Assembly (NCBI GenBank): GCA_000026125.1
Contig: CU207211.1
Location: 2,046,001 to 2,110,000, forward strand
From: Herminiimonas arsenicoxydans
GTDB lineage: Bacteria; Pseudomonadota; Gammaproteobacteria; Burkholderiales; Burkholderiaceae_D
Direction of reading: 5' to 3'
DNA: 64,000 bases
Part shown: positions 37,144-46,211 of the stretch, piece after piece
Layout of the letters: each line of letters begins with the position of its first letter
Position numbering within the stretch: the first letter of the stretch is position 1
Notes under the pieces: model-generated
Told to the model about the DNA's origin: nothing
What the model saw: the letters and a program-made list of their open reading frames with translations, nothing else
Database searches by the model: none
Translations under genes and position numbers: made by a program

Positions 37144-37386
37144 TTAGGCTGCTTTGACGTGTGCCTTGGCGTAATCGATCGCCTGCTGCACGGTAGTGAT
37201 TTTCTCAGCTTGTTCGTCAGGGATTTCCATTTCGAATTCGTCTTCGAGTGCCATCACGAGCTCAACGGTGTCGAGCGAATCGGCACCCAGATCGTCCACG
37301 AAAGACGATTCGATTTTGATGTCTGCTTCGGCGACGCCCAGTTGTTCAGCGACGATCTTCTTAACGCGTTGTTCGATATCCGACAT
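37144..37386 (-). CDS. acpP: Acyl carrier protein
   Basis: Small acidic carrier of fatty-acyl chains, 80 residues. The phosphopantetheine attachment site is Ser in [16 protein letters not shown] (near residue 38), modified by AcpS. The start is ATG with a purine-rich GGAG upstream. It sits between fabG and fabF with a 126-bp gap before it, suggesting its own promoter as is usual for this highly expressed gene. Confidence 0.98.
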   Translation of the reverse strand: MSDIEQRVKKIVAEQLGVAEADIKIESSFVDDLGADSLDTVELVMALEDEFEMEIPDEQAEKITTVQQAIDYAKAHVKAA

Positions 37387-37452
37387 GTTTTAACTCCAAT
37401 GAGTGGTTACAGAAAGTGCGCGCATTTTAGCAGGTTTGCGCACTGAAAATTT

Positions 37453-37498
37453 ACTTTTAGCTTTTGTCGCCAATAAAACAGGAACTTCAGCTAAAAGT
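37453..37498 (-). repeat. Perfect 10-bp inverted repeat between fabG and acpP
   Basis: ACTTTTAGCT (37453-37462) and AGCTAAAAGT (37489-37498) flank 26 bp in the fabG-acpP gap. It is AT-rich and not followed by a clear T-run; an operator or mRNA processing hairpin is possible. Confidence 0.55.
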
Positions 37499-37512
37499 AC
37501 CTAATTACAACA

Positions 37513-38256
37513 TTAATTCATGTACATCCCGCCGTTGACATGCAAGGTGGTACCCGTAATGTAACTCGCCTGAGGCGATGCAAGGAAGCTGACAGCCGCA
37601 GCGATGTCTTCCGGCACACCCAAACGCCCTAACGGAACCTGTTGCAGCAAGGCAGAAATTTGCTGTTCGCTTAATGTTTTGGTCATATCGGTATCGATAA
37701 AACCAGGCGCCACGCAATTGACAGTAATGTTGCGGCTGCCAATTTCACGCGCCAGCGCACGACTCATGCCAGCCACTCCTGCCTTGGCTGCAGCATAATT
37801 CATTTGACCCGCATTACCAGTAGAACCCACAACCGATGTAATGTTAATAATACGACCATGCTTGGCTTTCATCATGCCGCGCAAGACGGCGCGCGACAAG
37901 CGCCCCACCGAGGTCAGATTGGTCGCAATCACGCTGTCCCACTCTTCATCTTTCATGCGCATGGCAAGCTGATCCTGAGTGATACCCGCATTATTGACGA
38001 GAATGGTTACCGTACCGAATTCCTTCTGGATTTCGTCGATTAACGCCACCGAGCGCGCAGCATCGTTGACATCCAGCACCACACCCTTGCCGCTTTCGGC
38101 AAGATATTCCGAGATGGCGGCCGCGCCGGATTCCGACGTTGCCGTGCCGATTACTTTCACGCCCTGCTTCGCCAATGCCTGCGCAATTGCACGGCCGATG
38201 CCGCGCGATGCGCCGGTTACGAGGGCAACCTGACCTGCCAATTCAACTGTAGTCAT
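37513..38256 (-). CDS. fabG: 3-oxoacyl-[acyl-carrier-protein] reductase
   Basis: NADPH-dependent short-chain dehydrogenase that reduces beta-ketoacyl-ACP; 247 residues. The cofactor motif is TGASRGIGRAIA near residue 15, NNAGITQDQLAMRM follows, and the catalytic Ser-Tyr-x3-Lys is in ITSVVGSTGNAGQ and NYAAAKAG. Its ATG shares one base with the fabD stop (TAATG), so translation is coupled. Confidence 0.98.
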   Translation of the reverse strand: MTTVELAGQVALVTGASRGIGRAIAQALAKQGVKVIGTATSESGAAAISEYLAESGKGVVLDVNDAARSVALIDEIQKEFGTVTILVNNAGITQDQLAMRMKDEEWDSVIATNLTSVGRLSRAVLRGMMKAKHGRIINITSVVGSTGNAGQMNYAAAKAGVAGMSRALAREIGSRNITVNCVAPGFIDTDMTKTLSEQQISALLQQVPLGRLGVPEDIAAAVSFLASPQASYITGTTLHVNGGMYMN

Positions 38257-39188
38257 TATTTCAATAGCTCCAAAACAGCATCCAGCGATACTTGATCGAC
38301 AATGGCGTGGCCAGTCAGCTCGCCATTGATACGCTTGGTCAAACCGGCCAGTACTTTACCTGGTCCGCATTCAACCACATCTTTCACTCCTTCGGCCGCC
38401 ATCTTCTGCACCGTCTCAACCCAGCGCACCGGATTTGCTGCCTGACGTACCAGCGCATCCTTGATGCTGTCCACGTCGCTGACAACGGCAACATCGACGT
38501 TATTGATCAATGGAATTTGCGGCACGCTGAATGCCACTCCAGCCATGTATTCGCGCAAACGATCCGATGCGGGTTTCAGCAGGGATGAATGGAAAGGCGC
38601 GGAGACCGGCAGCACCAGTGCACGCTTGGCGCCCTTGGCCTTGGCAAGCTCGCAAGCACGTTCGATTGCTGCCTTGTGCCCGGCAATCACGACTTGCGCC
38701 GGCGCATTGAAATTAACCGCTTCAACGACATCACCCTGCGCGGCTTCTACGCATACGGCAAGCACGTCGGCATCGGACAAACCGAGTATCGCTGCCATGC
38801 CGCCCTGGCCGACAGGAACCGCTTCCTGCATCGCCTTGGCACGAAAGCGTACCAGCGGTACAGCATCCTTGAACGGAATAACACCGGCAGCCACCAGTGC
38901 AGAATACTCACCCAGACTATGACCTGCGACGAGCGCCGGCGTTTTGCCGCCAGCCGCAATCCATGCGCGATACATTGCAACGGCCGCTGTCAGCATCACG
39001 GGCTGTGTATTGGTCGTCAGATCGAGTTCTTCTTTTGGACCTTCTGCAATCAACCTGGCCAGATCGAACTGCAAAGCGTCCGATGCTTCAGCCAGCGTTT
39101 GTTGCACCACGGCGTTGTCGGCAAAGCCGTTCAACATACCGATCGCTTGCGACCCTTGCCCTGGAAAAACGAATGCAAATTTGCTCAT
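38256..39188 (-). CDS. fabD: Malonyl CoA-acyl carrier protein transacylase
   Basis: Loads malonyl groups onto AcpP; 310 residues. FVFPGQGSQAIGM opens the protein, the nucleophile Ser is in VAGHSLGEYSALVA near residue 92, and His in LPVSAPFHSSLLKPA near residue 200 completes the dyad. It is between fabH (58-bp gap) and fabG (1-nt overlap). Confidence 0.98.
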   Translation of the reverse strand: MSKFAFVFPGQGSQAIGMLNGFADNAVVQQTLAEASDALQFDLARLIAEGPKEELDLTTNTQPVMLTAAVAMYRAWIAAGGKTPALVAGHSLGEYSALVAAGVIPFKDAVPLVRFRAKAMQEAVPVGQGGMAAILGLSDADVLAVCVEAAQGDVVEAVNFNAPAQVVIAGHKAAIERACELAKAKGAKRALVLPVSAPFHSSLLKPASDRLREYMAGVAFSVPQIPLINNVDVAVVSDVDSIKDALVRQAANPVRWVETVQKMAAEGVKDVVECGPGKVLAGLTKRINGELTGHAIVDQVSLDAVLELLK

Positions 39189-39226
39189 GTTATTTTTTAA
39201 TTTGAATAATCAACAGATTTACGCGT

Positions 39227-39254
39227 GCATGTAATTGCACGTGCGATTACATGC
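39227..39254 (-). repeat. Inverted repeat overlapping the fabH stop codon
   Basis: GCATGTAAT (39227-39235) and ATTACATGC (39246-39254) form a perfect 9-bp hairpin that includes the fabH stop. In the minus direction it lies in the fabH-fabD gap and is followed about 25 nt later by AT-rich sequence. It may slow exonucleases or adjust read-through. Confidence 0.5.
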
Positions 39255-40233
39255 GTGCCAGCACGGCACCCCAGGTAAAGCCGCCGCCTACGCCTTCCAT
39301 CATGACGTTCTGGCCGGGCTTGATACGGCCATCGCGCACGCCGACGTCCAGCGCCATGGGAATCGAAGCAGCCGAAGTATTACCGTGCTGATCAACCGTC
39401 ACAATCATTTTATCCATGCTGAGGCCGAGTTTTTTGGCGGTGCCTTGCATAATGCGGATATTGGCCTGGTGCGGAACTATCCAGTCGACTTCGGATGCAT
39501 CCATTTTTGCAAGCTGTAAAACTTCATTGGCGACCTTGTCCAGCAATCCGATCGCCAGCTTGAATACTGCCTGACCATCCATATACATGAAAGCGCTACC
39601 TTCAAGCACACCATTGCTGATTCTTCCTGGCCCGCAAAGAATATCGCCATAGCTGCCGTCTGCATGCAGCTTGGTCGCCAGCACACCAGGCTCCTCGGAC
39701 GCAGTCATGACGACCGCACCGGAACCGTCGCCAAACAGCACGCAAGTCGTTCTATCCTTGAAATCGATGATGCGCGAAAATACTTCGGCACCGATCACCA
39801 GAACGTTTTTGTGCGAACCGGACTTGATGAATTTATCGGCTGTCGCAAGCGCATACACGAAGCCGCTGCACACTGCCTGCACATCGACGGCGGCACACCC
39901 ATTCGTGACGCCCAACTTGCGTTGCACCACGCATGCGGTGCTCGGGAAGCCGCCGAAAAAATCCGGCGTCGAAGTCGCCAAAATGATCAGGTCGATATCG
40001 TTAGCTGCCAATTTGGCCATGTCCAGCGCGCGTTTTGCCGCCTCAACCGCCAGATCGCTCGACTGCATATCAGCATCGGCATAATGGCGCGCGGAAATCC
40101 CGCTGCGCGAAACAATCCACTCATCGGATGTTTCTATGCCATCGAGAGCAAGCCGTTCTATTAAATCCTGATTGGTGACGCGGTTAGGCGGCAGATAGCT
40201 GCCGGTACCGATAATTTTGCTATAGAGAGTCAT
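39247..40233 (-). CDS. fabH: 3-oxoacyl-[acyl-carrier-protein] synthase III
   Basis: Initiates fatty acid synthesis by condensing acetyl-CoA with malonyl-ACP; 328 residues. The active-site Cys is in [13 protein letters not shown], His in [11 protein letters not shown] and Asn in [13 protein letters not shown], the full Cys-His-Asn triad. It follows plsX by 13 bp. Confidence 0.98.
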   Translation of the reverse strand: MTLYSKIIGTGSYLPPNRVTNQDLIERLALDGIETSDEWIVSRSGISARHYADADMQSSDLAVEAAKRALDMAKLAANDIDLIILATSTPDFFGGFPSTACVVQRKLGVTNGCAAVDVQAVCSGFVYALATADKFIKSGSHKNVLVIGAEVFSRIIDFKDRTTCVLFGDGSGAVVMTASEEPGVLATKLHADGSYGDILCGPGRISNGVLEGSAFMYMDGQAVFKLAIGLLDKVANEVLQLAKMDASEVDWIVPHQANIRIMQGTAKKLGLSMDKMIVTVDQHGNTSAASIPMALDVGVRDGRIKPGQNVMMEGVGGGFTWGAVLARM

Positions 40234-40246
40234 GCGGTTTTCTGTT

Positions 40247-41320
40247 CTATTGTTCTGTTGCAGTAACTGAATCTTCAGGAAGCGGCGTCAGCGCCGATTG
40301 CGGCATCAGGTCAGCGATTTTGGTCGAAATACGCGCCAGCACATCATATTTGGCCGCATCGAAAGCGCGCTTGATCGCCCATTGATAACCGTAGGCATCG
40401 GCACCGCCATGGCTTTTGAAAACGAGGCCACGCAAGCCCAGCAAACTGCCGCCATTGTAGCGGGAAGGATTCAGGCGTTGTGAGATTGCCTTCAAGGCCG
40501 AACGCGCAATCAAGGCGCCCAGCATCGTCAGTGGATTTCTTTTGAATTCGGTCGTCAAAACGCTTTTCACGAAACGTCCCAGACCTTCCGATGCCTTCAA
40601 GGTCACATTGCCGACGAAGCCGTCACAAACGACGATATCGGTCGTGCCTTTGAAGATGTCGTTGCCTTCAACATTGCCGTAAAAATTCAAGGTGCCGCGC
40701 TCATGATCGGCACGCAGCAGTACAGCCGTCTGCTTGACGATGTCATTGCCCTTGATATCTTCTTCGCCGACATTCAGCAAACCGACCGTCGGCCGTGGCT
40801 TGCCTTCCATCGCCGACACCAGCGCAGAACCCATCAATGCGAATTGATGCAAATGCTGCGGCTCGCAATCGACATTGGCGCCGAGATCCAGCATATAGGT
40901 CGGGCCGTCTTTTTGATTGGGGAGAATGCTGCAGATGGCGGGACGATCGACGCCAGGAAGGGTCTTGAGCACGTAACGCGAAATCGCCATCAAAGCGCCC
41001 GTATTACCCGCTGAGACACAGGCGTCGGCCTGCCCCTGCTTGACGAGATTGATTGCCACACGCATGGAAGAATTCTTCTTGCGGCGCAATGCAGCTTCAA
41101 GGGTGTCGTCCATCGTGACGACTTCCGTCGCATTGACGACTGACAGACGTGGATGTTCGCCTGCCTTGTGTTTTTTTAATTCCGCCCAAAGCTGATCCGC
41201 CAGCCCGACCAAAATCAGCTCGGCGTCTGGCTCGCTTTCGACGAACGAAATGGCAGCGGGAATCGTGACCGCGGGGCCATGATCACCACCCATGCAGTCG
41301 ATAGATATTTTTATTGTCAT
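40247..41320 (-). CDS. plsX: Phosphate acyltransferase PlsX
   Basis: Converts acyl-ACP to acyl phosphate, used by PlsY to begin phospholipid synthesis; peripheral membrane enzyme of 357 residues. The start [12 protein letters not shown] and the motifs [16 protein letters not shown] and [16 protein letters not shown] are family hallmarks. It follows rpmF by 148 bp with a terminator between them, so it probably has its own promoter. Confidence 0.97.
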   Translation of the reverse strand: MTIKISIDCMGGDHGPAVTIPAAISFVESEPDAELILVGLADQLWAELKKHKAGEHPRLSVVNATEVVTMDDTLEAALRRKKNSSMRVAINLVKQGQADACVSAGNTGALMAISRYVLKTLPGVDRPAICSILPNQKDGPTYMLDLGANVDCEPQHLHQFALMGSALVSAMEGKPRPTVGLLNVGEEDIKGNDIVKQTAVLLRADHERGTLNFYGNVEGNDIFKGTTDIVVCDGFVGNVTLKASEGLGRFVKSVLTTEFKRNPLTMLGALIARSALKAISQRLNPSRYNGGSLLGLRGLVFKSHGGADAYGYQWAIKRAFDAAKYDVLARISTKIADLMPQSALTPLPEDSVTATEQ

Positions 41321-41408
41321 TGGCTTGACTCGTGCCTCACTCTAGCCGCAATTATGGGCCAAATTCGGGCTTGATTCAAAATGACGCACTGTGCTGTCTC
41401 GGCACATG

Positions 41409-41442
41409 AAAAAACGGCGCAAAGTTTACACTCATCGCGCCG
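41409..41442 (-). terminator. Terminator between rpmF and plsX
   Basis: CGGCGC (41415-41420) pairs with GCGCCG (41437-41442) around 16 nt and is followed on the minus strand by a T-run (TTTTTTC). It lies 27 bp after rpmF. Confidence 0.75.
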
Positions 41443-41468
41443 CTTTCTTTGCCTGAACGACAAACAAA

Positions 41469-41651
41469 TTATTCGTCGTTTTTGGTTTTCAGGACTTTAC
41501 GACCACGGTAAAAGCCGTTCGGGCTGATGTGGTGACGCATGTGCGTTTCACCCGTGGTTTGCTCAACGCTCAGTTGCGGAGCAACCAGGAAGTCGTGCGA
41601 ACGATGCATACCGCGTTTCGACGGTGTCTTTTTGTTTTGTTGAACAGCCAT
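41469..41651 (-). CDS. rpmF: 50S ribosomal protein L32
   Basis: Ribosomal protein of 60 residues. The N-terminus [20 protein letters not shown] is the L32 signature; [18 protein letters not shown] is in the C-terminal half. The usual four-cysteine zinc ribbon of C+ L32 forms is absent, as in many betaproteobacteria. It lies between yceD and plsX, the conserved arrangement. Confidence 0.98.
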   Translation of the reverse strand: MAVQQNKKTPSKRGMHRSHDFLVAPQLSVEQTTGETHMRHHISPNGFYRGRKVLKTKNDE

Positions 41652-41774
41652 GATAACTCCTAAACCTTAAGTTCTAAAATTTTAACACATCCGGTTTGCA
41701 AACCAACGCAAAATCCGTAATCCTTGCCACACATTTTCAATACGTCCGCTCAACACGCAACGATTGCAAAAAAT

Positions 41775-42272
41775 CTATTGTTTCATGCCCTTCAGCACAT
41801 CGAACGGTGATGGCTTTTTTGTCACCATCAAATCATTCAGTGCCGCATTATTCGGACAGACATCGTGCTTGGGCGCCAAAGGCAAGGCCAGCAAAGCCTC
41901 ATCCTCAATCAACTCCATCACATTCAGCGCCTTCGACCCGACAATCACATCTATTGTATCGTCAGCCAGCAAGGCATCGATCTCGTCAGCACGCTCTTCG
42001 TCTTTTGCCAGAATCAATATCGATTCCGACTCAATCGCGAATTTCAGCGGCGTCATGCAGCGTTGACACATCAACTCAACCGAACCGGAAACCGACATGA
42101 TCAGTTGCGGATGATTCAGCGTATCGGAACCGCCTTGCAAGGACCAATGCAGGGATGCAGACGTATTCACGGTTTCTGCCGCAAGTCTTGCCATACTGGC
42201 GACGGGAACATCGCCTTCGCGCCGCTCTTTAAGCCGGCTGAACTCGAAGGCATCGATTACAAAAGCGCTCAT
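41775..42272 (-). CDS. yceD: YceD/DUF177 family protein
   Basis: Protein of 165 residues of the DUF177 family, which is linked to 23S rRNA accumulation and is found before rpmF in most bacteria. Signatures are LMCQRCMTPLKFAIE with a CxxC pair near residue 75, and DALLADDTIDVIVGSKALNV. The C-terminus has EALLALPLAPKHDVC. It is divergent from the Maf gene. Confidence 0.92.
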   Translation of the reverse strand: MSAFVIDAFEFSRLKERREGDVPVASMARLAAETVNTSASLHWSLQGGSDTLNHPQLIMSVSGSVELMCQRCMTPLKFAIESESILILAKDEERADEIDALLADDTIDVIVGSKALNVMELIEDEALLALPLAPKHDVCPNNAALNDLMVTKKPSPFDVLKGMKQ

Positions 42273-42378
42273 AGGCTTAGTCGAACCCGGAAAACCTGCG
42301 ATAATAACAGCCTTTTCCCTTACTCGTCAAAGTGTTAGCGCACTTTTATTGAGCGGTCGTTCAAATAAACTTCAAATA

Positions 42379-42993
42379 ATGCCCTCATCTTCCCAGCAAG
42401 CACGATTGATACTCGGTTCCAGTTCGATTTACCGCAAGGAATTGCTGGCCCGGCTAGGATTTCCCTTTGAAGTCATGGTACCGAATATCGATGAAACCGC
42501 AATGCCGGGCGAATCGCCTGAAGCGACTGCCTTGAGGTTGGCGCAGCAAAAGGCGGCGGTCATCGCTGCAAAAGTACCAAATACGATAGTCATCGGCTCG
42601 GATCAGGTAGCCACGCTGGATGGCGAGCAGATCGGCAAACCTGGCACACATGAAAATGCCCTCAGGCAATTGCAGAAAATGCGTGGGCGCAAAGTGACAT
42701 TTCATACCGCCCTATGCCTGTTCGATGGACGAACCGGTATAGCATCGCCACAAATCCAGCTGGAAAACATCCAGACTTTCGTTACCTTCCGCCATTTGCC
42801 TGACGCCGAACTCGACGCCTATTTACGCATAGAGCAACCTTACGATTGCGCAGGCAGCGCGAAAAATGAAGGTTTGGGTATTACCATAATCGAAAAAATT
42901 GAAAGCAGCGATCCGACTGCATTGACAGGTTTGCCCCTGATCACCCTCACCAGCATGCTGCGGCAAGCCGGCATTGCTTTTTTCCATCCGTAA
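42379..42993 (+). CDS. Maf-family nucleoside triphosphate pyrophosphatase (YceF-like)
   Basis: Enzyme of 204 residues that hydrolyses non-canonical or methylated nucleoside triphosphates to monophosphates. ILGSSSIYRKELLARLGFPFEV near the N-terminus is the Maf phosphate-binding start, DET follows in VPNIDETAMPG, and IGSDQVATLDGEQIGKP is the metal/base site. The SIYRKELL pattern suggests the m7GTP-type YceF clade. I chose the ATG at 42379; no good ribosome site is visible. It is divergent from yceD, the usual neighbour of yceF. Confidence 0.9.
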   Translation: MPSSSQQARLILGSSSIYRKELLARLGFPFEVMVPNIDETAMPGESPEATALRLAQQKAAVIAAKVPNTIVIGSDQVATLDGEQIGKPGTHENALRQLQKMRGRKVTFHTALCLFDGRTGIASPQIQLENIQTFVTFRHLPDAELDAYLRIEQPYDCAGSAKNEGLGITIIEKIESSDPTALTGLPLITLTSMLRQAGIAFFHP

Positions 42994-43041
42994 CGGCCAG
43001 ACCCGGCTACGCACTCAACCATTCTTGTTTCTATCCAGCAT

Positions 43042-43794
43042 ATGCCCGGCATTCTCTATCTTATCCCCAACACATTAGGCCAGACTGAAATCGACGCTGC
43101 CGACCCGCTCGCGCATATCATCCCCGTCGAAGTGCAGGCCATAACCGCCAAACTGGATTACTTCATCGCTGAAAACGCCAAGACCACGCGCGCGTTTCTC
43201 AAGTTAATCGGCACACGTAATGCACTGATAAAACCGATACAGGAAATTTGCATCGCCGAATTGAACGTCAACACTGACACAAAGAATTTACCTGCCTTGC
43301 TGGAACCAATATTAGCAGGGCAAGATGCCGGACTGATCTCAGAAGCTGGTGTACCGGCTGTTGCAGATCCGGGGGCAAATCTGGTACGCCTGGCACATGC
43401 TCAAGGCATTCAAGTCAAGCCTTTAGTAGGCCCGTCTTCTTTATTGCTGGCTGTAATGGCGAGTGGTCTGAGCGGGCAGAATTTTGCATTCAACGGCTAT
43501 TTGCCCATCGATGCTGTTACGCGCATCAAGCGCATCAAACAACTCGAAGAACGATCACGTGCAGAAAAGCAGACTCAATTTTTCATTGAAACGCCTTATC
43601 GCAATGCGGGCATGCTGGAAAATCTAGCCGCCCACTGCAGCGGCAATACATTGATCAGCGTCGCTACCGATCTGACCTTGCCCTCCGAAAATATCCAGAC
43701 GAAAACAGCGGCAAAATGGAAAGCCGAATGCTCATCCGGCAAGATGCCTGATTTCCACAAAAAACCGACGGTATTTTTATTGCTCGCAGAATAG
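43042..43794 (+). CDS. RsmI-like SAM-dependent methyltransferase
   Basis: Tetrapyrrole-methylase-fold protein of 250 residues. DAGLISEAGVPAVADPGANL corresponds to the DAGxPxISDPG motif of RsmI, and VGPSSLLLAVMASGLSGQNF to its P-loop-like second motif, followed by FNGYLP. RsmI methylates C1402 of 16S rRNA, but true RsmI proteins are about 280-300 residues with a C-terminal domain; this one is shorter and its N-terminus (IPVEVQAITAKLDYFIAENA) differs. It is probably a paralogue of unknown target. It starts 48 bp after the Maf gene and is probably co-transcribed with it. Confidence 0.85.
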   Translation: MPGILYLIPNTLGQTEIDAADPLAHIIPVEVQAITAKLDYFIAENAKTTRAFLKLIGTRNALIKPIQEICIAELNVNTDTKNLPALLEPILAGQDAGLISEAGVPAVADPGANLVRLAHAQGIQVKPLVGPSSLLLAVMASGLSGQNFAFNGYLPIDAVTRIKRIKQLEERSRAEKQTQFFIETPYRNAGMLENLAAHCSGNTLISVATDLTLPSENIQTKTAAKWKAECSSGKMPDFHKKPTVFLLLAE

Positions 43795-43815
43795 AAAAAT
43801 TCTTGACGGGTAAAC

Positions 43816-43864
43816 GCAAAACGGCGGTGTTTCACCGCCGCTTTGCCTGTCTCCGAAGGAGACA
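43816..43864. terminator. Tandem hairpins between convergent genes (RsmI-like and sppA)
   Basis: CGGCGGTG-TTT-CACCGCCG at 43822-43840 has T-rich sequence on both sides (TTTTGCGTTT on the minus strand), and TGTCTCC-GAA-GGAGACA follows at 43848-43864. They close the Maf-RsmI unit and the sppA unit. Confidence 0.7.
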
Positions 43865-44066
43865 TGAGGAGAGGTCAAAAGACCTTCATGTTTTACATCG
43901 ACACGTTGCCAAAATGCGAGCGGTTGCAATTTTTCACTTGCAGACGTTGTTGCATTCACATCTTCAGATGTCGGTAACGCTTTATTAATATAGCCCGCCG
44001 CAAGCAAATTGCAAGTCGATTCCCAGCCATTGGAAAAATAATTTACACTGCTTTCAGCAGAGAAAA

Positions 44067-45071
44067 TTATTTGAGGCTGGGTGCCGTTTGCGCAGCAAAC
44101 GATTTGACTGCAGACTCACCGGCTGCCGCACCAAATTTCCGCAACACCCGATCAGACAAACCTTCGCGCTGCGTGTAATCGACAATATTGGTCGCTTTGA
44201 ATTCATCGCGCGCCACGCTTTCGACAGTACCGAAACCATCTGCCAAACCGAGTTCAACCGACTTCGCACCGCTCCAGAACAAACCGGAGAAAATTTCCGG
44301 CGTTTCTTTCAGGCGTTTGCCGCGACCTGTGCGCACGACATCGATGAATTGTTGATGAATTTCATTCAGCATGCCTTGCGCATACTCTTTCTGCTTTTCA
44401 GTTTGCGGACTGAACGGATCCAGGAATCCCTTGTTTTCACCAGCCGTCAGCAAGCGTCGCTCCACCCCGAGTTTTTCCATCGTGCCAGTGAAACCGAAAC
44501 CATCCATCAATACGCCGATCGAGCCTACGATGCTCGCCTTGTTGACGTAAATACGATCGGCAGCGGAGGCTATGTAATACCCGCCAGATGCGCAAATTTC
44601 ATTCACCACCACGTACAGGGGCTTCTTTGGGTATTTTTTGCGCAGGCGCGTGATCTCATCGTTGATGATGCCGGCCTGCACCGGGCTGCCGCCCGGGCTG
44701 TTGATTTGCAGGATCAGTCCAACAGAGCCCGGATCTGCATACGCCTTGGTCAGCGCTGAAATAACCGTTTCTGCATCGCCGGCGCCTTTCGCTTCTATCG
44801 TGCCCTCGATCTTGATCAACGCGGTATGCGGGCCGACATTTTCCATATCGCTGACGCTTGGACCAAAACTGGTCCACAAGGCAAACGCAATCAGCAACAA
44901 GGTCGTGAATTTGAAAAAGATACCCCAGCGGCGACGCGCACGCTGTTCCTTGATCGTCGCAAAGGCCAGTTTTTCCAGCACCTCACGTTCCCAGCCTTCT
45001 TTTTTAGGTATGGCCGGAGTTGCGGCCTGCCACGACGGAGGTTGATTCAATTGGTCGCTATCGTTGCTCAT
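44067..45071 (-). CDS. sppA: Signal peptide peptidase SppA-type (S49 family)
   Basis: Inner-membrane serine protease of 334 residues that digests released signal peptides, of the short (SohB/36K) type. A single TM helix is near residues 48-68 (IFFKFTTLLLIAFALWTSFG). The catalytic dyad is Ser in CASGGYYIASAADRI and Lys in NKASIVGSIGV; NSPGGSPVQAGII is the oxyanion region. It is followed by no other gene before the tandem hairpins at 43816 and is preceded at 29 bp by the Rieske gene. Confidence 0.93.
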   Translation of the reverse strand: MSNDSDQLNQPPSWQAATPAIPKKEGWEREVLEKLAFATIKEQRARRRWGIFFKFTTLLLIAFALWTSFGPSVSDMENVGPHTALIKIEGTIEAKGAGDAETVISALTKAYADPGSVGLILQINSPGGSPVQAGIINDEITRLRKKYPKKPLYVVVNEICASGGYYIASAADRIYVNKASIVGSIGVLMDGFGFTGTMEKLGVERRLLTAGENKGFLDPFSPQTEKQKEYAQGMLNEIHQQFIDVVRTGRGKRLKETPEIFSGLFWSGAKSVELGLADGFGTVESVARDEFKATNIVDYTQREGLSDRVLRKFGAAAGESAVKSFAAQTAPSLK

Positions 45072-45100
45072 GTCATCACTTTTTTTTGTTCCGCGCTGGC

Positions 45101-45499
45101 TTATGCGCGCGCGGGTTTTACGTATTCATCTGGCTGCCAGAATACCTGATTATCTTTTTCCATGACTTCTATCCGGCGCAAGCTCCGGCCGCGACAGGGT
45201 CCTCCCTCGCAACGCCCGGTTTCGGGCGTATAGACTGCGCCATGCGTGGAACAGATCAGGTACAAACCGCTCGACTCAAAAAAATCACCTTCGTTCCAGT
45301 CCAGTTCTATCGGAACATGGGCACACCGGTTCAGATAAGCCCGCGCAAGGCCGCCATAACGAACGACAAAACCGGTCGCATCGTCGCCACCAGCAGTCAC
45401 GGGGAAACGTATCCCTTTACCGCCCTCTTCGAGAGCGGATGCGTCACAGATGGGAATAAGCACAGTAGTCAAAGCTATTATCCGTTTGTGCCCAGCCAC
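45101..45499 (-). CDS. Rieske [2Fe-2S] domain protein
   Basis: Small soluble protein of 132 residues consisting of a single Rieske domain. The cluster ligands are Cys and His in NRCAHVPIELDW and Cys and His in LICSTHGAVYTPETG, the CxH...CxxH pattern. It may act as a ferredoxin-like electron carrier; the partner is unknown. The listed GTG start overlaps the gph 3' end by 22 nt; the conserved domain begins at LIPICDAS, so an alternative start up to twelve codons later cannot be excluded. The order rluC-gph-Rieske-sppA is conserved in Burkholderiales. Confidence 0.88.
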   Translation of the reverse strand: MAGHKRIIALTTVLIPICDASALEEGGKGIRFPVTAGGDDATGFVVRYGGLARAYLNRCAHVPIELDWNEGDFFESSGLYLICSTHGAVYTPETGRCEGGPCRGRSLRRIEVMEKDNQVFWQPDEYVKPARA

Positions 45500-46137
45500 G
45501 CATGCAACTCGGCAACCGAGTTTGCCGCATAGAGCGGATTAAGCGCCTGCAACTCAGCCACTGTATGCGCACCGTAATGCACGGCGATACCGGATGCACC
45601 GGCATTCTGCGCCAGCAGCAAATCATGCGTGGTGTCACCTATCATGACCGTGCGTTTCATGTCCTGCCCCAATTCGCGCGTCAATTCCTGCAACATCGCC
45701 GGATGCGGCTTGGAAAAAGTTTCATCCGCACAGCGCGTTGCGTCGAACAGCGACAATAATTTTGATGCATTCAGCGCCCGGTTCAAACCGACACGACTCT
45801 TCCCGGTTGCCACGGCAAGGAAATAACCTTGCTGCGAAAGATCGTTCAGCATTTCATGCACGCCATCGAACAGCACCAGGCCACCGTCCTGATTCAGGTA
45901 GTGATAGCGATAACGCTCGACCATACGCGGATAATATTTGGCGTCAATATCCGGCAGTGCCACTTCCATTGCATTTTGCAAACTGAGGCCAATAACGTGC
46001 GATGCCGCCTTTTGGTCAGGGATAGGCAAACCAAGATCCTTGGCTGCAGCTTGTATACAGTTGACGATCACCGCAGTGCTATCCATCAAGGTGCCGTCCC
46101 AATCGAAAACGATAAGATCAAATTGCTTTCTTGCCAT
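45478..46137 (-). CDS. gph: HAD-IA hydrolase, phosphoglycolate phosphatase-like
   Basis: Phosphatase of 219 residues. The HAD motif I is FDWDGTLMDS near residue 10, motif II is AVATGKS with the conserved Thr/Ser, and motifs III-IV are the Lys in TFSKPHPAML and IGDTTHDLLLAQNAG. The alpha-helical cap between residues 20 and 80 marks subclass IA. The likely substrate is 2-phosphoglycolate, by analogy with Gph; other small phosphates are possible. It is 74 bp after rluC. Confidence 0.87.
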   Translation of the reverse strand: MARKQFDLIVFDWDGTLMDSTAVIVNCIQAAAKDLGLPIPDQKAASHVIGLSLQNAMEVALPDIDAKYYPRMVERYRYHYLNQDGGLVLFDGVHEMLNDLSQQGYFLAVATGKSRVGLNRALNASKLLSLFDATRCADETFSKPHPAMLQELTRELGQDMKRTVMIGDTTHDLLLAQNAGASGIAVHYGAHTVAELQALNPLYAANSVAELHAWLGTNG

Positions 46138-46211
46138 TTACTTCGGCAGCACACGCTGCCAGCTCCTTTTCCCGATATCTATGAGTCTTGAACTGACTCG
46201 CGATTATTTAA

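Noticed and set aside
43816..43900. Possible glycine riboswitch, because of a GGAGACAGGCAAA-like string on the minus strand
   Set aside because: The two conserved aptamer cores are missing and no gene follows in that direction; plain tandem hairpins between convergent genes explain it.
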